Shown here: one piece after another, positions 51,688 through 61,191 of the stretch
Layout: every line of letters starts with the position of its first letter
Numbering within the stretch: position 1 is the stretch's first letter
Source: Sphingobacteriia bacterium
GTDB taxonomy: Bacteria > Bacteroidota > Bacteroidia > Bacteroidales > UBA7960
Direction: 5' to 3'
DNA: 64,000 nucleotides
Assembly (NCBI GenBank): GCA_011390785.1
Contig: JAABRR010000002.1
Span: 1 to 64,000 of the forward strand
Position numbers and translations under genes: made by a program
Notes under the pieces: model-generated
Told to the model about the DNA's origin: nothing
What the model saw: the letters and a program-made list of their open reading frames with translations, nothing else
The model's database searches: none

Positions 51688-53535
51688 TTAATCTTCAGGA
51701 ATAAGCTTTATCCGTATATCATCAAAATATACATCATTTTCATACGGATTATGGCAATAGAACCTGATGGGCTTCTGATCCAACTCTTTGGGGATTTCAA
51801 TGGCCATTACCAGTTTTTCCCACCCAGGCATATCAGAAGGCACGCCAACATTGGTGTTTTTGTAAAGAATGCCTTGCTCTTCTGATTGGGCAATCAGATA
51901 ACCATTTTGCATTTCTGACCTGCGTAACACAGATACTTCGAAAATATCTCCTTCCTCTGGCACTACAATGGTGGTAGTAAATCCGAAAGGTGCCTTGTTG
52001 TTAAGTTTAATTGAATTTTGCCCTGAGTAGGAATATTCTGTTGAAATATGATCGACCCCATTGAAAAAGTAAGCTTTGGAGGTTGATTTAAAAACCTGTC
52101 GGGCAAGGTTAATCTCCTCGGCATCACAAAGAATATCATCCATCAATCCGAAATCTCTGCTGTGATAAGGAGTGCGAAGTAAACTTTCAAAACGCCCGGA
52201 ACGTGTTTCGTTCATAAAGGAATCCCAAAAGGCCTCTTTGGTCATAGAATCATGATGAATGGCATTGTGCAGGTATTGCAGATTGGTAAAATATCCATAG
52301 TATGTCAGCATGCCTAAAATTGCAATTACAGGCACTTTTATCCACCATTTTTTCTGTATTATATAATACAGAAACGCTGCCATTGGAATGCCCAACAGCG
52401 CATAGGAATCGATAAACGCCCTCAATCCAAGGCCTCCACCATACCACCAGCTCCACCACGAAAGGATCACATACACATTGATTAGCAAAAATATCAAAAT
52501 GGGCAGGAAAAACTTTTTTAACTCCTTTTGCTGTAGAAGAAAAGGTATTGCCAAAACTGAAACAAGCATTACCGGAGTATAAACAAACCACCCTTTTCGG
52601 TAACTAAATAATCCATTAAATATTTGAGGGTTGTTGAAAAAGAATACCCCTCTGTCTCCATAGGAATTAATGATCCATGACCCGGAAATGTATTTCCAGT
52701 ATAACAGCTGAGGTACTGTTACCAAAAAGGCAAAGATGATTAAAACAATAATGAACCGGGTGTTTTTAAGGTAAAAATTAAACTTTTCTTTAAATCCTTC
52801 GAAGGTTGTAATTCCATATAAGATGAAAACCAAAGCAACAAGGCCGTTATTGGGTCTGATGAGTACTATCAGCCCAAATATTAGTCCGGTTATTACCGAT
52901 ATAAATATACCGGGAGCCTGGTGCCATTTTATGGAAAGGAGAATAAAAATACTGATCAGGCTAAAGCTGTAGGCATGAGACATGGTTGCTTCAAATGTGG
53001 AGTACCAGTAAAGGTTTGTGCCCCAAAACAGAATTGCAATTACGATTCCCGCAATATTATCCGGAACATATTTAAGCAATACTCTTCGTAATGCCAGTAA
53101 ACCCAGCATAAGGTAGAATACTGAACTTGCCAGCAGAAAAAAGAAATAGGGGGGAGAATAGCCTGTTGTTTCGGCCCCGGTTACCAAAGCAACCAGATGG
53201 CCCATAAGGAAAAAGGGCATATACAAAATAGCCAGGCCCATGGTGGTGATGATCAGCTTATTTCCGTTGGGTAAAGGGTCGGGCCAGATTCGGTCTGCAT
53301 ATATTTCCGGCTGTTCATCAATAAACGAAAAAGTAAGATCGCCATGAATTAATACTGCGGGCAGGTATGCATAGTATGATTTCACATCCCAAAATACAAC
53401 CCTCTCTTCTTTTTTCCAAAGCCGGTGAGAGTAAAAGGAACTCATGAGAGAAAGCAGGACAATAAAAACTACAATTGCCGAAACAAAATTCTTCTTTATT
53501 AGGATCTTACCTATCCAGAATCTGATTAATTCCAT
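51688..53535 (-). CDS. GT-C-like polytopic membrane protein with C-terminal beta-sandwich
   Basis: 615 residues, about 10-12 helices. After helix 1 a periplasmic loop VVFWDVKSYYAYLPA carries an Asp where GT-C glycosyltransferases have a catalytic acid. Paralogous to the gene at 55252-57033: both share FFFNNPQIFN.LFSY.KGW and ASWWSWW.GG..GLRAFI.SYALL. The last 140 residues differ: a soluble beta-rich domain resembling CBM4/9-type carbohydrate-binding sandwiches, ending NDVYFDDIRIKLIP. Likely adds a sugar from a lipid donor to a surface glycan (inference). Precise function unknown. Confidence 0.7.
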   Translation of the reverse strand: MELIRFWIGKILIKKNFVSAIVVFIVLLSLMSSFYSHRLWKKEERVVFWDVKSYYAYLPAVLIHGDLTFSFIDEQPEIYADRIWPDPLPNGNKLIITTMGLAILYMPFFLMGHLVALVTGAETTGYSPPYFFFLLASSVFYLMLGLLALRRVLLKYVPDNIAGIVIAILFWGTNLYWYSTFEATMSHAYSFSLISIFILLSIKWHQAPGIFISVITGLIFGLIVLIRPNNGLVALVFILYGITTFEGFKEKFNFYLKNTRFIIVLIIFAFLVTVPQLLYWKYISGSWIINSYGDRGVFFFNNPQIFNGLFSYRKGWFVYTPVMLVSVLAIPFLLQQKELKKFFLPILIFLLINVYVILSWWSWWYGGGLGLRAFIDSYALLGIPMAAFLYYIIQKKWWIKVPVIAILGMLTYYGYFTNLQYLHNAIHHDSMTKEAFWDSFMNETRSGRFESLLRTPYHSRDFGLMDDILCDAEEINLARQVFKSTSKAYFFNGVDHISTEYSYSGQNSIKLNNKAPFGFTTTIVVPEEGDIFEVSVLRRSEMQNGYLIAQSEEQGILYKNTNVGVPSDMPGWEKLVMAIEIPKELDQKPIRFYCHNPYENDVYFDDIRIKLIPED

Positions 53536-53568
53536 TGCTTTTTTAATTAAAAGAATTAAAACGATGAA

Positions 53569-54207
53569 TTAGAATTTCTTGTAAACAACAAACCCCTGGG
53601 TCAGAATTACCATTCGGTTGAGCTTGCTGAATTGTAAGGCTCCGTAATTATTGGAGACAGTGATGACTTCAGAAAATTTCAGGGGGCGTTCATCAAAAAA
53701 GAACCATATGCCTGCCAACTCTGAAAGTTTACGGGCAATTTTATACTGCCATGTTGGAGTAGGGAAAGAAATAATTACAATACCACCAGGTTTGGCCATG
53801 TCAAAGTGAGTCTTTATAGCTTTTGCTGTCCCTTCTTTATCAAAATGTTCTATCAAACCGATGCTGAAAACAAGATCAAACTGTTGTGTGGGCTTAAGAT
53901 CTAAAATATCAACATTTTCAAAACTGGTAGCCGGATCGTTGGCCGTCATTTGGGCAAATAAATCGAGCCCTTTTGTATTGTTGTCAATGGCATGAAATTG
54001 AGCTGGTTGTAGTTGGGTGTTAATGGCCTTGTAGAAACAACTATTTGCACCACCCAGTTCGGCTATCTTACATTTGGCTGGTTCGGGAATGTATTTTCTT
54101 ATCAGTTTGATAAGAAGGTTTTCGGTGGTCTTGCGGGTAAATCCGGTTATCAAATAGGTTTTACCATAATAATGATCCCAGTCTGTTTTAGCTTTTTTAT
54201 TACTCAT
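53569..54207 (-). CDS. SAM-dependent methyltransferase
   Basis: 212 residues, soluble. Class I Rossmann motifs: IAELGGANS (motif I with a Gly-rich loop), HAIDNN, then DLVFSIGLIEHF and GGIVIISFPTPTWQY, typical of Methyltransf_23/11-type enzymes. Located between two membrane glycan genes and a GT2 gene, 33 bp from the downstream one, so it probably methylates a sugar or lipid-linked intermediate (inference). Confidence 0.85.
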   Translation of the reverse strand: MSNKKAKTDWDHYYGKTYLITGFTRKTTENLLIKLIRKYIPEPAKCKIAELGGANSCFYKAINTQLQPAQFHAIDNNTKGLDLFAQMTANDPATSFENVDILDLKPTQQFDLVFSIGLIEHFDKEGTAKAIKTHFDMAKPGGIVIISFPTPTWQYKIARKLSELAGIWFFFDERPLKFSEVITVSNNYGALQFSKLNRMVILTQGFVVYKKF

Positions 54208-54234
54208 AAAGAAATGAATGTGTGGGAGATAGGG

Positions 54235-54948
54235 TTAGTTTAGTCTTAGGAAACCGTATTTGAAAATGGTCCATAATATTTTCAAACCATCGATGTTTTT
54301 AAATTTTTTCCCTTCACCCTGGTTGCGTGGGAAATATTGCACAGGTACCTCAGCAATGTTATTCTTTTTTATGCGCATTGCCTTTATGATCAGTTCTGCT
54401 TCAAATCCAAACCGTTTCTCTTTCAAATTGATATGCTGGTAAAGGTCTCTTTGAACTAATTTATACCCACAAGCCATATCAGTTATTTTTACATTAATAA
54501 GTACTGAAGTAAGAAAGGTAAAAAGACGGTTGGCGAGATATCTTTTAAATGAAGACAGAGGTCTTACAACGCCTGGTAAATATCGGCTTCCATTTACAAA
54601 GCCGATATTCAAACTATGCATAGCATCAAGAAGACGGGGGATGTCATTTGGTATCAGTTCAAGGTCGGCATCCTGTATGAGAAAAACATCACCCAGGGCA
54701 TGACTAATTCCGGTATGCACAGCCATTCCTTTGCCCATGTTCTGTTCATGGCAAACCAATCTGATAAATGGTTTATCCTTTATAAATTCGGAAACACGTT
54801 CAAATGATTCATCTGTTGATTTGTCATCAACTACAATGACTTCATATTTTTCAAGGTACGCGGGGAAACGGACCTGACTAATAGACCTGAGGACGGGCAA
54901 AATATTGCTGCCTTCGTTATACAGGGGCACAATAATGCTTAAAAACAT
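54235..54948 (-). CDS. GT2 glycosyltransferase, polyprenol-phosphate sugar synthase-like
   Basis: 237 residues. GT-A fold: IIVPLYNEGSNI, VIVVDDKSTDES, and the metal site QDADLE. The size, lack of C-terminal helices and the motif VNGSRYLPG match dolichyl/polyprenyl-phosphate mannose or glucose synthases (DPM1-like). Such enzymes make the lipid-linked donor that GT-C membrane enzymes use, which fits the paralogous GT-C-like genes on both sides. Starts 27 bp before the methyltransferase start-side boundary; probably co-transcribed. Confidence 0.85.
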   Translation of the reverse strand: MFLSIIVPLYNEGSNILPVLRSISQVRFPAYLEKYEVIVVDDKSTDESFERVSEFIKDKPFIRLVCHEQNMGKGMAVHTGISHALGDVFLIQDADLELIPNDIPRLLDAMHSLNIGFVNGSRYLPGVVRPLSSFKRYLANRLFTFLTSVLINVKITDMACGYKLVQRDLYQHINLKEKRFGFEAELIIKAMRIKKNNIAEVPVQYFPRNQGEGKKFKNIDGLKILWTIFKYGFLRLN

Positions 54949-55251
54949 ATTATCCCGTTCTAAAACAGTAAATAAAATAATCTAAGAAAAATAAACGCTA
55001 AGCTTGCCAAATCAGCGTTTCACTATAAGCGAAACAGATTTTTAAATGTAGCAAAATATTTTTAAAAAGCAGCTGTTATATTTAGTCTTACTGAAAATAT
55101 ATTTCCAGATACCTATGTCTCATTTGATTTATTTGCAGGCAACTGCTGATGGCAGAAGTACCCTTAAGGTTTAAGATTACCGTGAATATGTATTTACGGA
55201 TTTTGTATCTTTGCTTTCTTTTAAAACAAAGGACTTTTTAAACAAACCACC
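54949..55251. other. Divergent intergenic region
   Basis: Lies between the minus-strand GT2 and the plus-strand membrane protein. It contains a plus-strand -7 element (55206-55213) and nothing else I can support. Confidence 0.5.
55206..55213 (+). promoter_or_regulatory. -7 element of membrane protein gene
   Basis: TATCTTTG, followed by C, is identical to the tRNA-Leu element; leader about 32 nt. No TTTG at the 18-bp position. Confidence 0.5.
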
Positions 55252-57033
55252 ATGTTTCAAAACCTTCTTACCTGGTATAAGCAAAAGCTTATCAAAAGAA
55301 CCATTGGGCTTATTTTATTGATTATTGCCGTTACCATTTTTATACATGCCCGTTTCAACAAACCCGAGGGGGTGGTAATCTGGGATATAAAATCTTACTA
55401 CTCCTATTTGCCAGCCACTTTTATTTATCATGATCTCACACTGGGTTTTCTCGATGATTACCCCGGCAAGTTCAGTCAACGAATCTGGCCTATTGAAACC
55501 CCTACAGGCAAGCGAGCCATAACCACTACCTATGGAATGGCTGTTTTATATACCCCATTTTTCCTCACAGGTCATTTGGCAGCGCTAATCGTACCGGCAT
55601 GGGAGGCAGATGGCTATTCCTGGCCCTATTATTTTGCCATGAATTTCAGCGCGCTGTTTTATATGTGGATAGGTCTTACCTTCCTGGCTAAGGTGCTTAG
55701 TCGTTTTTACCGCGAAAAAATTGTGGCGTTTACCCTTTTTGCCGTGGTAATTGGAACGAACCTGTTTTATTATACCACGGTTGAAGCGCCCATGACCCAT
55801 GCTTTCAGCTTTACCTTGTTTTCCATTTTCCTTTGGCGAACCATAAAGTTTTATGACAATCCAACCTTAAGAAATATTCTGATTTCCGGATTACTGGCAG
55901 GATTTATAACCCTTATAAGGCCTACCAATATTATTATTCTTCTGATATTCTTTCTATGGGGGATAAATAGCTGGAAATCTTTCACTGAAAGGTTTATGTT
56001 TTTCATGAAGAGGTTTCATTGGGTTATTCTCATGGCGGCATTATTTGTTTTGGCCTGGGTGCCGCAGTTTATTTACTGGTATCATGTTTCGGGCAAAGTA
56101 TTTTATTTTACTTATGGAGAAAAAGGGGCCAGTTTTTTCTTCAACAATCCGCAAATATTCAATATTCTCTTCAGTTACAAAAAGGGCTGGTTGGTTTATA
56201 CCCCTATAATGATCTTTGCTTTGACCGGCATTTTTATGTTACCAAAGAAAATTCCCGGTGCGTTTCTTCCCCTGTTTATTTTTAAAATTTTGAATATTTA
56301 TATTCTGGCATCCTGGTGGAGCTGGTGGTTTGGCGGTGCTTTCGGATTAAGAGCCTTTATTGAATCTTATGCATTGCTTGCTTTGCCATTTGCAACCTTT
56401 GTAGATTTTAGCACGCGGCAGGTTAAATGGGTGAAAACAACAATCCTGTCAGTTCTGATAATTCTTATCGGCTACAATCAGTTTCAAACAAGACAATATA
56501 ACAACAATGCCATTCATTATTGGTGGATGAATAAGGAAGCCTATTGGGAAACCTTCCTGAAACTGAAACCTACCGATCGGTTCTGGGTTGTTGTTACCCT
56601 TCCTGATTATGAAGCTGCCCGCAAGGGAATATACAGAGAGTTAAAATCATCCAGGGCTTTAAGGCTGGAAGCCGAAGCTAAAGAGTGGCGATCATGGAAA
56701 CAACCGATACCCGAAGAAAATATTCTTGAATGGCTTGCAGAAAAATATGCAACTGAAACTCTTTTTATATCAGAAATGAATCTGCAATTACTTGAAGCGC
56801 ATGATATGGATACTCTTGCAGCAGCAAAAGAAATGGCAAAACAGCGTTTTGATGAGCTGGGATACAAGTATTGGGAAAGCAAGATGGGCTTGGAACTGGT
56901 TGTGAAGGAGATCAAAGGAAAACCCAATCTGATGAAGGTAATAGAAGAAAAAGCTTTGGAAAATGGACTTCCTGTTGATACCCAGGTTGTTTATGATGCT
57001 AAGTGGCTTTTTAAAAACGGACGTGATTTTTAA
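55252..57033 (+). CDS. GT-C-like polytopic membrane protein (paralog of 51688-53535)
   Basis: 593 residues, about 10-12 helices. Loop 1 has VVIWDIKSYYSYLPA and then IWPIETPTGKRAITTTYGMA; the shared FFFNNPQIFN and ASWWSWW motifs mark it as a paralog of the minus-strand gene. Its C-terminus (about 440-593) is charged and alpha-helical instead of a beta-sandwich, so the two proteins probably act on different acceptors or partners. The only plus-strand gene in the glycan region, with its own promoter. Confidence 0.7.
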   Translation: MFQNLLTWYKQKLIKRTIGLILLIIAVTIFIHARFNKPEGVVIWDIKSYYSYLPATFIYHDLTLGFLDDYPGKFSQRIWPIETPTGKRAITTTYGMAVLYTPFFLTGHLAALIVPAWEADGYSWPYYFAMNFSALFYMWIGLTFLAKVLSRFYREKIVAFTLFAVVIGTNLFYYTTVEAPMTHAFSFTLFSIFLWRTIKFYDNPTLRNILISGLLAGFITLIRPTNIIILLIFFLWGINSWKSFTERFMFFMKRFHWVILMAALFVLAWVPQFIYWYHVSGKVFYFTYGEKGASFFFNNPQIFNILFSYKKGWLVYTPIMIFALTGIFMLPKKIPGAFLPLFIFKILNIYILASWWSWWFGGAFGLRAFIESYALLALPFATFVDFSTRQVKWVKTTILSVLIILIGYNQFQTRQYNNNAIHYWWMNKEAYWETFLKLKPTDRFWVVVTLPDYEAARKGIYRELKSSRALRLEAEAKEWRSWKQPIPEENILEWLAEKYATETLFISEMNLQLLEAHDMDTLAAAKEMAKQRFDELGYKYWESKMGLELVVKEIKGKPNLMKVIEEKALENGLPVDTQVVYDAKWLFKNGRDF

Positions 57034-57071
57034 CCGAAACCAATATCTCTGCAGGGTGGATTTTATACCTG

Positions 57072-57686
57072 TTAAGTTTCCTCAGTTTTAGAAGGTTCAT
57101 AACCAGGCGGATAGTTGAATTGTTTTATCTCTCTTGCCGGAATACCTGCTACCATGGTATAGGGTCTTACATCCTTATTTACAATAGACCCTGCTGCCAC
57201 AACAGCTCCTTTCCCAACCCTTACTCCCGTTAAAATGGTTGCTCCGATCATGATACTGGCTTCATCTTCAATAATAGTATCACTTACAATATATCCCAAA
57301 TCCTGAATTTTTGTTCCGGGATGATACTGACTAAGATCGCGATTATGTGCCAAAACCATCACCCGGTTGGTGAGTATAACGCCATCTCCCAGGAATATTT
57401 TTTTGGGGTAAACACTGTCAATAATTACGTCAGTTCCGATAATTACCCTTTTGCCCACATGCACACCACGCCATCTGTGCAACATCGGGCGAAGTGTTCG
57501 TGCATTCAGGGGTGCAAGAATCATAGAGTGCCGGGCAATCTTTTGAAGAATTTCGTTTTTCCAGTAAATCAGCGTTTTTTTTAAAAGCCTGCCAAAGCTC
57601 ATGTTTCCATAAGATTTGGGTGAAAGGCTGATACCCAGCGCTCGCAAAATTCTGAATGTTAATGAATATTTCTGTTCCTGTGCCAT
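57072..57686 (-). CDS. Hexapeptide-repeat acyltransferase (WcaF/LacA-like)
   Basis: 204 residues. C-terminal left-handed beta-helix with hexapeptide repeats ([40 protein letters not shown]), the catalytic-type His in VLAHNRD, and the end [13 protein letters not shown] basic amphipathic N-terminus (about 1-70) precedes it. Expected O-acetyltransferase acting on a sugar in surface glycan assembly. Directly upstream of nothing on its strand within 38 bp of the convergent GT-C gene; 16 bp after the YbhN-like gene's partner start, so likely in one operon with it. Confidence 0.82.
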   Translation of the reverse strand: MAQEQKYSLTFRILRALGISLSPKSYGNMSFGRLLKKTLIYWKNEILQKIARHSMILAPLNARTLRPMLHRWRGVHVGKRVIIGTDVIIDSVYPKKIFLGDGVILTNRVMVLAHNRDLSQYHPGTKIQDLGYIVSDTIIEDEASIMIGATILTGVRVGKGAVVAAGSIVNKDVRPYTMVAGIPAREIKQFNYPPGYEPSKTEET

Positions 57687-57701
57687 TGATTTTTTTTTAA
57701 T

Positions 57702-58655
57702 TCAACTCTTTTTATTTAGAATGGGATTGTTTTTCAGACTATTTACCAGGTAGTAAACCCCTCCACCCATGCCCTGCAACACCATTATGGACGAAATGAT
57801 GAAGGCAATGGAGAAAGCGTAATCAGAGCCTATTCCAATTTGTGGGAAGACCACCACGGCTATATACTCGCGCAGCCCAATGCCGCCCACCGAAACCGGA
57901 ATTACCCGCGATAGCATAATAAAAAATACCACGGCAAAAAATGCGGGTATGTTAAACTGGATAGAACCCATCAAAGCCCAACCAACCAGTAAATAGGTAA
58001 AGGCAATAAGAATATGTCGTGAAACGGCTGCAAGGGTATTAAAAATTATCTCTTTAGGGTAACCTTTTCTTTTGTCGAAATGGATGTTTATTTTTGAGAA
58101 AACAGGATGGATTTTTACCATAAAATCCTGTAAACTTTTAAAAATAAGGGGTTGATTCAGAATAACAAGTAAAAATATTTCAAGTATTAGCAGGGCGAAT
58201 ACTGTCCAGGTAATGATGATGTTGACGTCAAATATTGAAACCAGGAGAATAGGGGTAAGCAAAATTGTTAGTCCGAAAGTGTAGATGAGACGATCAAGCA
58301 ATACCACCATGGTGTTTTTCCAGTAACTGGAACCGTAAGCCGTTTTAAACGATTGGATTTTGTAGGCATCGCCCAGAAACGGAAAAATAAGCGAGAAAAA
58401 CATACCCTGCCACTTAATGCTCACCACCTTGAATAATTGGGTTGCAACCCCGTAAAACCGGTATAAGGAAACAATACGGTAGCCGTTTATGAGCAAGTCG
58501 AGAAACAACAATGCCGGAATAATCAGAAAGGGGCGGTAATCCATTTGCCGGGTAATTTCCAACAGGCTGCCGAGTTCTATCTTCGATAATGCCAGATAGA
58601 GAAGGAAGATGGTTGCTGCCAGCTGAAGTATCCATTTTATTGCCTTTTTGCTCAT
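57702..58655 (-). CDS. YbhN/AglD-like membrane protein (LPG synthase TM domain family)
   Basis: 317 residues with about eight helices. The family marker region VIPVSVGGIGLREYIAVVVF near the C-terminus and the N-terminal helix with LALSKIELGSL identify the lysylphosphatidylglycerol synthase transmembrane (UPF0104, PF03706) family. No catalytic domain is attached, so a lipid- or glycolipid-flipping or accessory role is assumed (inference). Common next to GT2 and GT-C genes in glycan clusters, as here. Confidence 0.8.
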   Translation of the reverse strand: MSKKAIKWILQLAATIFLLYLALSKIELGSLLEITRQMDYRPFLIIPALLFLDLLINGYRIVSLYRFYGVATQLFKVVSIKWQGMFFSLIFPFLGDAYKIQSFKTAYGSSYWKNTMVVLLDRLIYTFGLTILLTPILLVSIFDVNIIITWTVFALLILEIFLLVILNQPLIFKSLQDFMVKIHPVFSKINIHFDKRKGYPKEIIFNTLAAVSRHILIAFTYLLVGWALMGSIQFNIPAFFAVVFFIMLSRVIPVSVGGIGLREYIAVVVFPQIGIGSDYAFSIAFIISSIMVLQGMGGGVYYLVNSLKNNPILNKKS

Positions 58656-58802
58656 TTCAGATAATTTTCATTCAAAGGTAATTGATAATATATTTGATGG
58701 ATAGCGTGTAAAATCTGACAAAAACCTTATTGGCCATAAAAAGGACTTTGTTCTGAAAATTGTAACAGGTAATACCAAAACTCTTTTGATTTAATAAACA
58801 GA

Positions 58803-59729
58803 TCATTTATTCCTTATATAAATCTCCTTGCATGTTGTAAATAAACCCTTAAACTCTTCAAGCATTTTAATAAGATTTTTCTCGGTTGTTTCTCCCTTGT
58901 TAATCCAGTAAAGAGGCCGGTTATTTGGGTTTTCAGCGGGTATGGGTTTTCGTGATATATCAATCGGGTGCATATAAAACATGGAATCGCCTTTTTCCAG
59001 AGCTTTTTTTAAAACACGTTTGAAGTAGATAGGACCCAATAACCTAAAAAAGTAGCCGCCGCCAGCCGGAAGTGTTATGAAGGGGGCCACCCGGTAATTG
59101 CTCCATGGTAGCTCCAGTAAATTGCTTGTTGGATTATCGGCAGACATGTCATTGGTGTTAATGTAATAAGGTGTAGCCGGAATTGCTCTTAATTTTACAT
59201 TGGTTTTATTGTAAATGGTGTTGAATGCCACAGAAGAATCATACCTGAACCCAATCTCTTCCAGCAAGGGTAACATCCAATTAGCCAGCACTGCATTTGG
59301 TGCCCTGAAGCCAATCACCTGGGTTTTGAAAATATTCTCAAGTACTTTTTTTGCTTCAGCTTGTTCGTTGTGCCAATCTTTATAAGAAACCATAGGTTCT
59401 TTACTTTTGGCATCTATACCTGATTGATGGGTAAGGCTATGCGAGGCAATTTCATGACGACTGCCGCGCAAAGCATCAACAATTTTTGGGTATCGTTTTG
59501 CAACATCGGCCACCATAAAAAAGGTTGCAGACACTTTGTAGTGATCCAGAATCTCAATAAGTCTGACGGTTTCATCCGAAATACAATCTACAGATTCCTG
59601 TGGGTTTTGTTTCAAAAAGTCTTCCAGGGTGGGATATTTGGCAAATGATGAGCCGGTTACCAGCGGAGTGTGATACCAATCTTCAATATCAAACGAAAGG
59701 GCAATAAGGTTTTTGTTTTTTTTTGTCAT
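58803..59729 (-). CDS. Polysaccharide deacetylase (NodB/DUF3473 type)
   Basis: 308 residues, no signal peptide. NodB-type barrel: ALSFDIEDWYHT holds the metal/base Asp residues, and HEIASHSLTHQSGID holds the two metal-binding His. The C-terminal half (about 170-308) ends with YMHPIDISRKPIP, as in the DUF3473-linked deacetylases of exopolysaccharide clusters. Likely removes N-acetyl groups from a cytoplasmic lipid-linked sugar or polymer. Its promoter-side region (59730-59986) has stacked hairpins. Confidence 0.85.
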   Translation of the reverse strand: MTKKNKNLIALSFDIEDWYHTPLVTGSSFAKYPTLEDFLKQNPQESVDCISDETVRLIEILDHYKVSATFFMVADVAKRYPKIVDALRGSRHEIASHSLTHQSGIDAKSKEPMVSYKDWHNEQAEAKKVLENIFKTQVIGFRAPNAVLANWMLPLLEEIGFRYDSSVAFNTIYNKTNVKLRAIPATPYYINTNDMSADNPTSNLLELPWSNYRVAPFITLPAGGGYFFRLLGPIYFKRVLKKALEKGDSMFYMHPIDISRKPIPAENPNNRPLYWINKGETTEKNLIKMLEEFKGLFTTCKEIYIRNK

Positions 59730-59903
59730 GAAGTAGTGGAAATAAGCGGCGGAAATATCTCTGGTTTGGTCTTCAAATCTTATTTAGTGTCAGCAAGAAA
59801 ACTCCTGTTTTTTATATGTGCTTGATAAGAAAGCGTCAAGTGCAAGGGTTATTCTTTTTGGTCATGAGCTCAAAACCTTCAGTTTTTCGGTTGTGATGAC
59901 TGA

Positions 59904-59981
59904 AAAACAGAAGTCTCGTTGAAAAAAAACGAGATGACTGTTTTGAAGGCAAGCATAACGCAGCAATTGGCGTTTTCTTGC
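59904..59981. repeat. Two adjacent hairpins between GT2 and deacetylase genes
   Basis: First, AAAACAG/CTGTTTT (59904-59910, 59938-59944) encloses TCTCGTT/AACGAGA (59914-59920, 59928-59934), like the TCTCGT/ACGAGA inserts of repeat copy A. Second, GCAAG/CTTGC (59949-59953, 59977-59981) encloses AACGC/GCGTT (59957-59961, 59970-59974). They lie just past the GT2 stop and may end or attenuate its transcript. Confidence 0.6.
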
Positions 59982-59986
59982 AAGCA

Positions 59987-61087
59987 CTATTTATACAATC
60001 TTTCATTATCCTGAATATCCATCCACATGGCAAATAGTAACGATTGGAAGGAACTCACAATCAGAAAAACAAACATCAAAGAGTTAAGAATGGGTCTTTC
60101 GCCGGGAATATCGTTGATCATGTAGCTAATAATTCTCCAGGCAAAGGGCAAACTGGCAAACAGCAAAACAAACCCCATGTTGTAAAGAATGAATAACGGG
60201 TGAAAGTCCTTAATGAAATATTTAACCCAGATTCTCTTAAAGAAGAGTCTCAGCAGCAGGAAAGATATTTTAGGAATAACCTTGCTTACTTTCATTTTTG
60301 ATTGTTCTCCTATCCGATATACGGGTTTAATGGGCACTTCTCTTATGGTGCAGTAAGCCATATTCAACTTTACCAGCATATCATTGGGCATGCCGTATCG
60401 TTTGTATATCTTGTAGAGTTTAATGGAGTTTAGCGCTTCGTTCGATATGGCTGTATAGCCTGTTTGTGTATCAGAAATACGCCAGTAACCTGCTGCGATT
60501 TTTGTTACCAGCGAAAGAATACTGTTGCCCAGAAACCGTGTTTTGGGAATATACAGATTGGCACTGCCATGTATCAGTCTGTTTCCCTTAACATAATCCA
60601 CTTCTTCGTTTACAACGGGCATACATATTTTTTTCAGTTCACCGGGGTCCATTTGCCCATCGCCGGCCATTACAGCAGTGCACTCAATGTTGTAATCCTT
60701 GCACCACTTATAACCACGGGCAATGCTTCCTCCTACTCCGGCATTGGGACTGTTGCTGATGATGATGATACGGTCGTTTTCAGGGTTTTTATTAAATAGG
60801 GTAGAGGGAGTAAAATATTCCATTTCTTTTTCGTTGAGTTCCTGTAAAATCAATTCGGCCTGGTTGTAGAAGTTGGGTTCTACTGCTTTTCTTGAAACCT
60901 TTACGGATGTTTTGTTATGATCTGTTGAAAGAAATGAAGCTGCTTTCTCGAGGGTTTTATCAGTCGAATTATCATTCACAATAATGATACGATCAACAAA
61001 ATCGGGCATGGTTTCTATAACCATTCCTATTTGAGTTTCTTCGTTGTAGGCGGGTACAACTACGGCAATAGTTTTATTATCGAGCAT
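59987..61087 (-). CDS. GT2 glycosyltransferase with C-terminal membrane helices
   Basis: 366 residues. GT-A domain: IAVVVPAYNEETQIGMVIET, IIIVNDNSTDKT, MAGDGQMDP (metal site) and the GYTAISNEAL region; then about three C-terminal helices (about 265-355). An insertion (about 75-120) splits the N-terminal half. This resembles membrane-bound polyprenyl-phosphate sugar transferases (GtrB/DPMS-like with TM tail). Likely makes a lipid-linked sugar for the polytopic proteins nearby. The ATG lies 105 bp after the next minus-strand gene's stop. Confidence 0.85.
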   Translation of the reverse strand: MLDNKTIAVVVPAYNEETQIGMVIETMPDFVDRIIIVNDNSTDKTLEKAASFLSTDHNKTSVKVSRKAVEPNFYNQAELILQELNEKEMEYFTPSTLFNKNPENDRIIIISNSPNAGVGGSIARGYKWCKDYNIECTAVMAGDGQMDPGELKKICMPVVNEEVDYVKGNRLIHGSANLYIPKTRFLGNSILSLVTKIAAGYWRISDTQTGYTAISNEALNSIKLYKIYKRYGMPNDMLVKLNMAYCTIREVPIKPVYRIGEQSKMKVSKVIPKISFLLLRLFFKRIWVKYFIKDFHPLFILYNMGFVLLFASLPFAWRIISYMINDIPGERPILNSLMFVFLIVSSFQSLLFAMWMDIQDNERLYK

Positions 61088-61191
61088 TTTTTTGTATAAT
61101 CTTTTAAGGTTTTCCGCTGATGGTTAAGTCACAAATTATCTTCTTTGTCTTGAAAAAAATTATCTGAATCTTCCTTTTCTGCAATGTAAAA

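Noticed and set aside
59836-60033. Open frame of 65 codons overlapping the GT2 stop
   Set aside because: Lies across stacked hairpins and the end of the GT2 gene on the same strand in another frame; no protein-like features.
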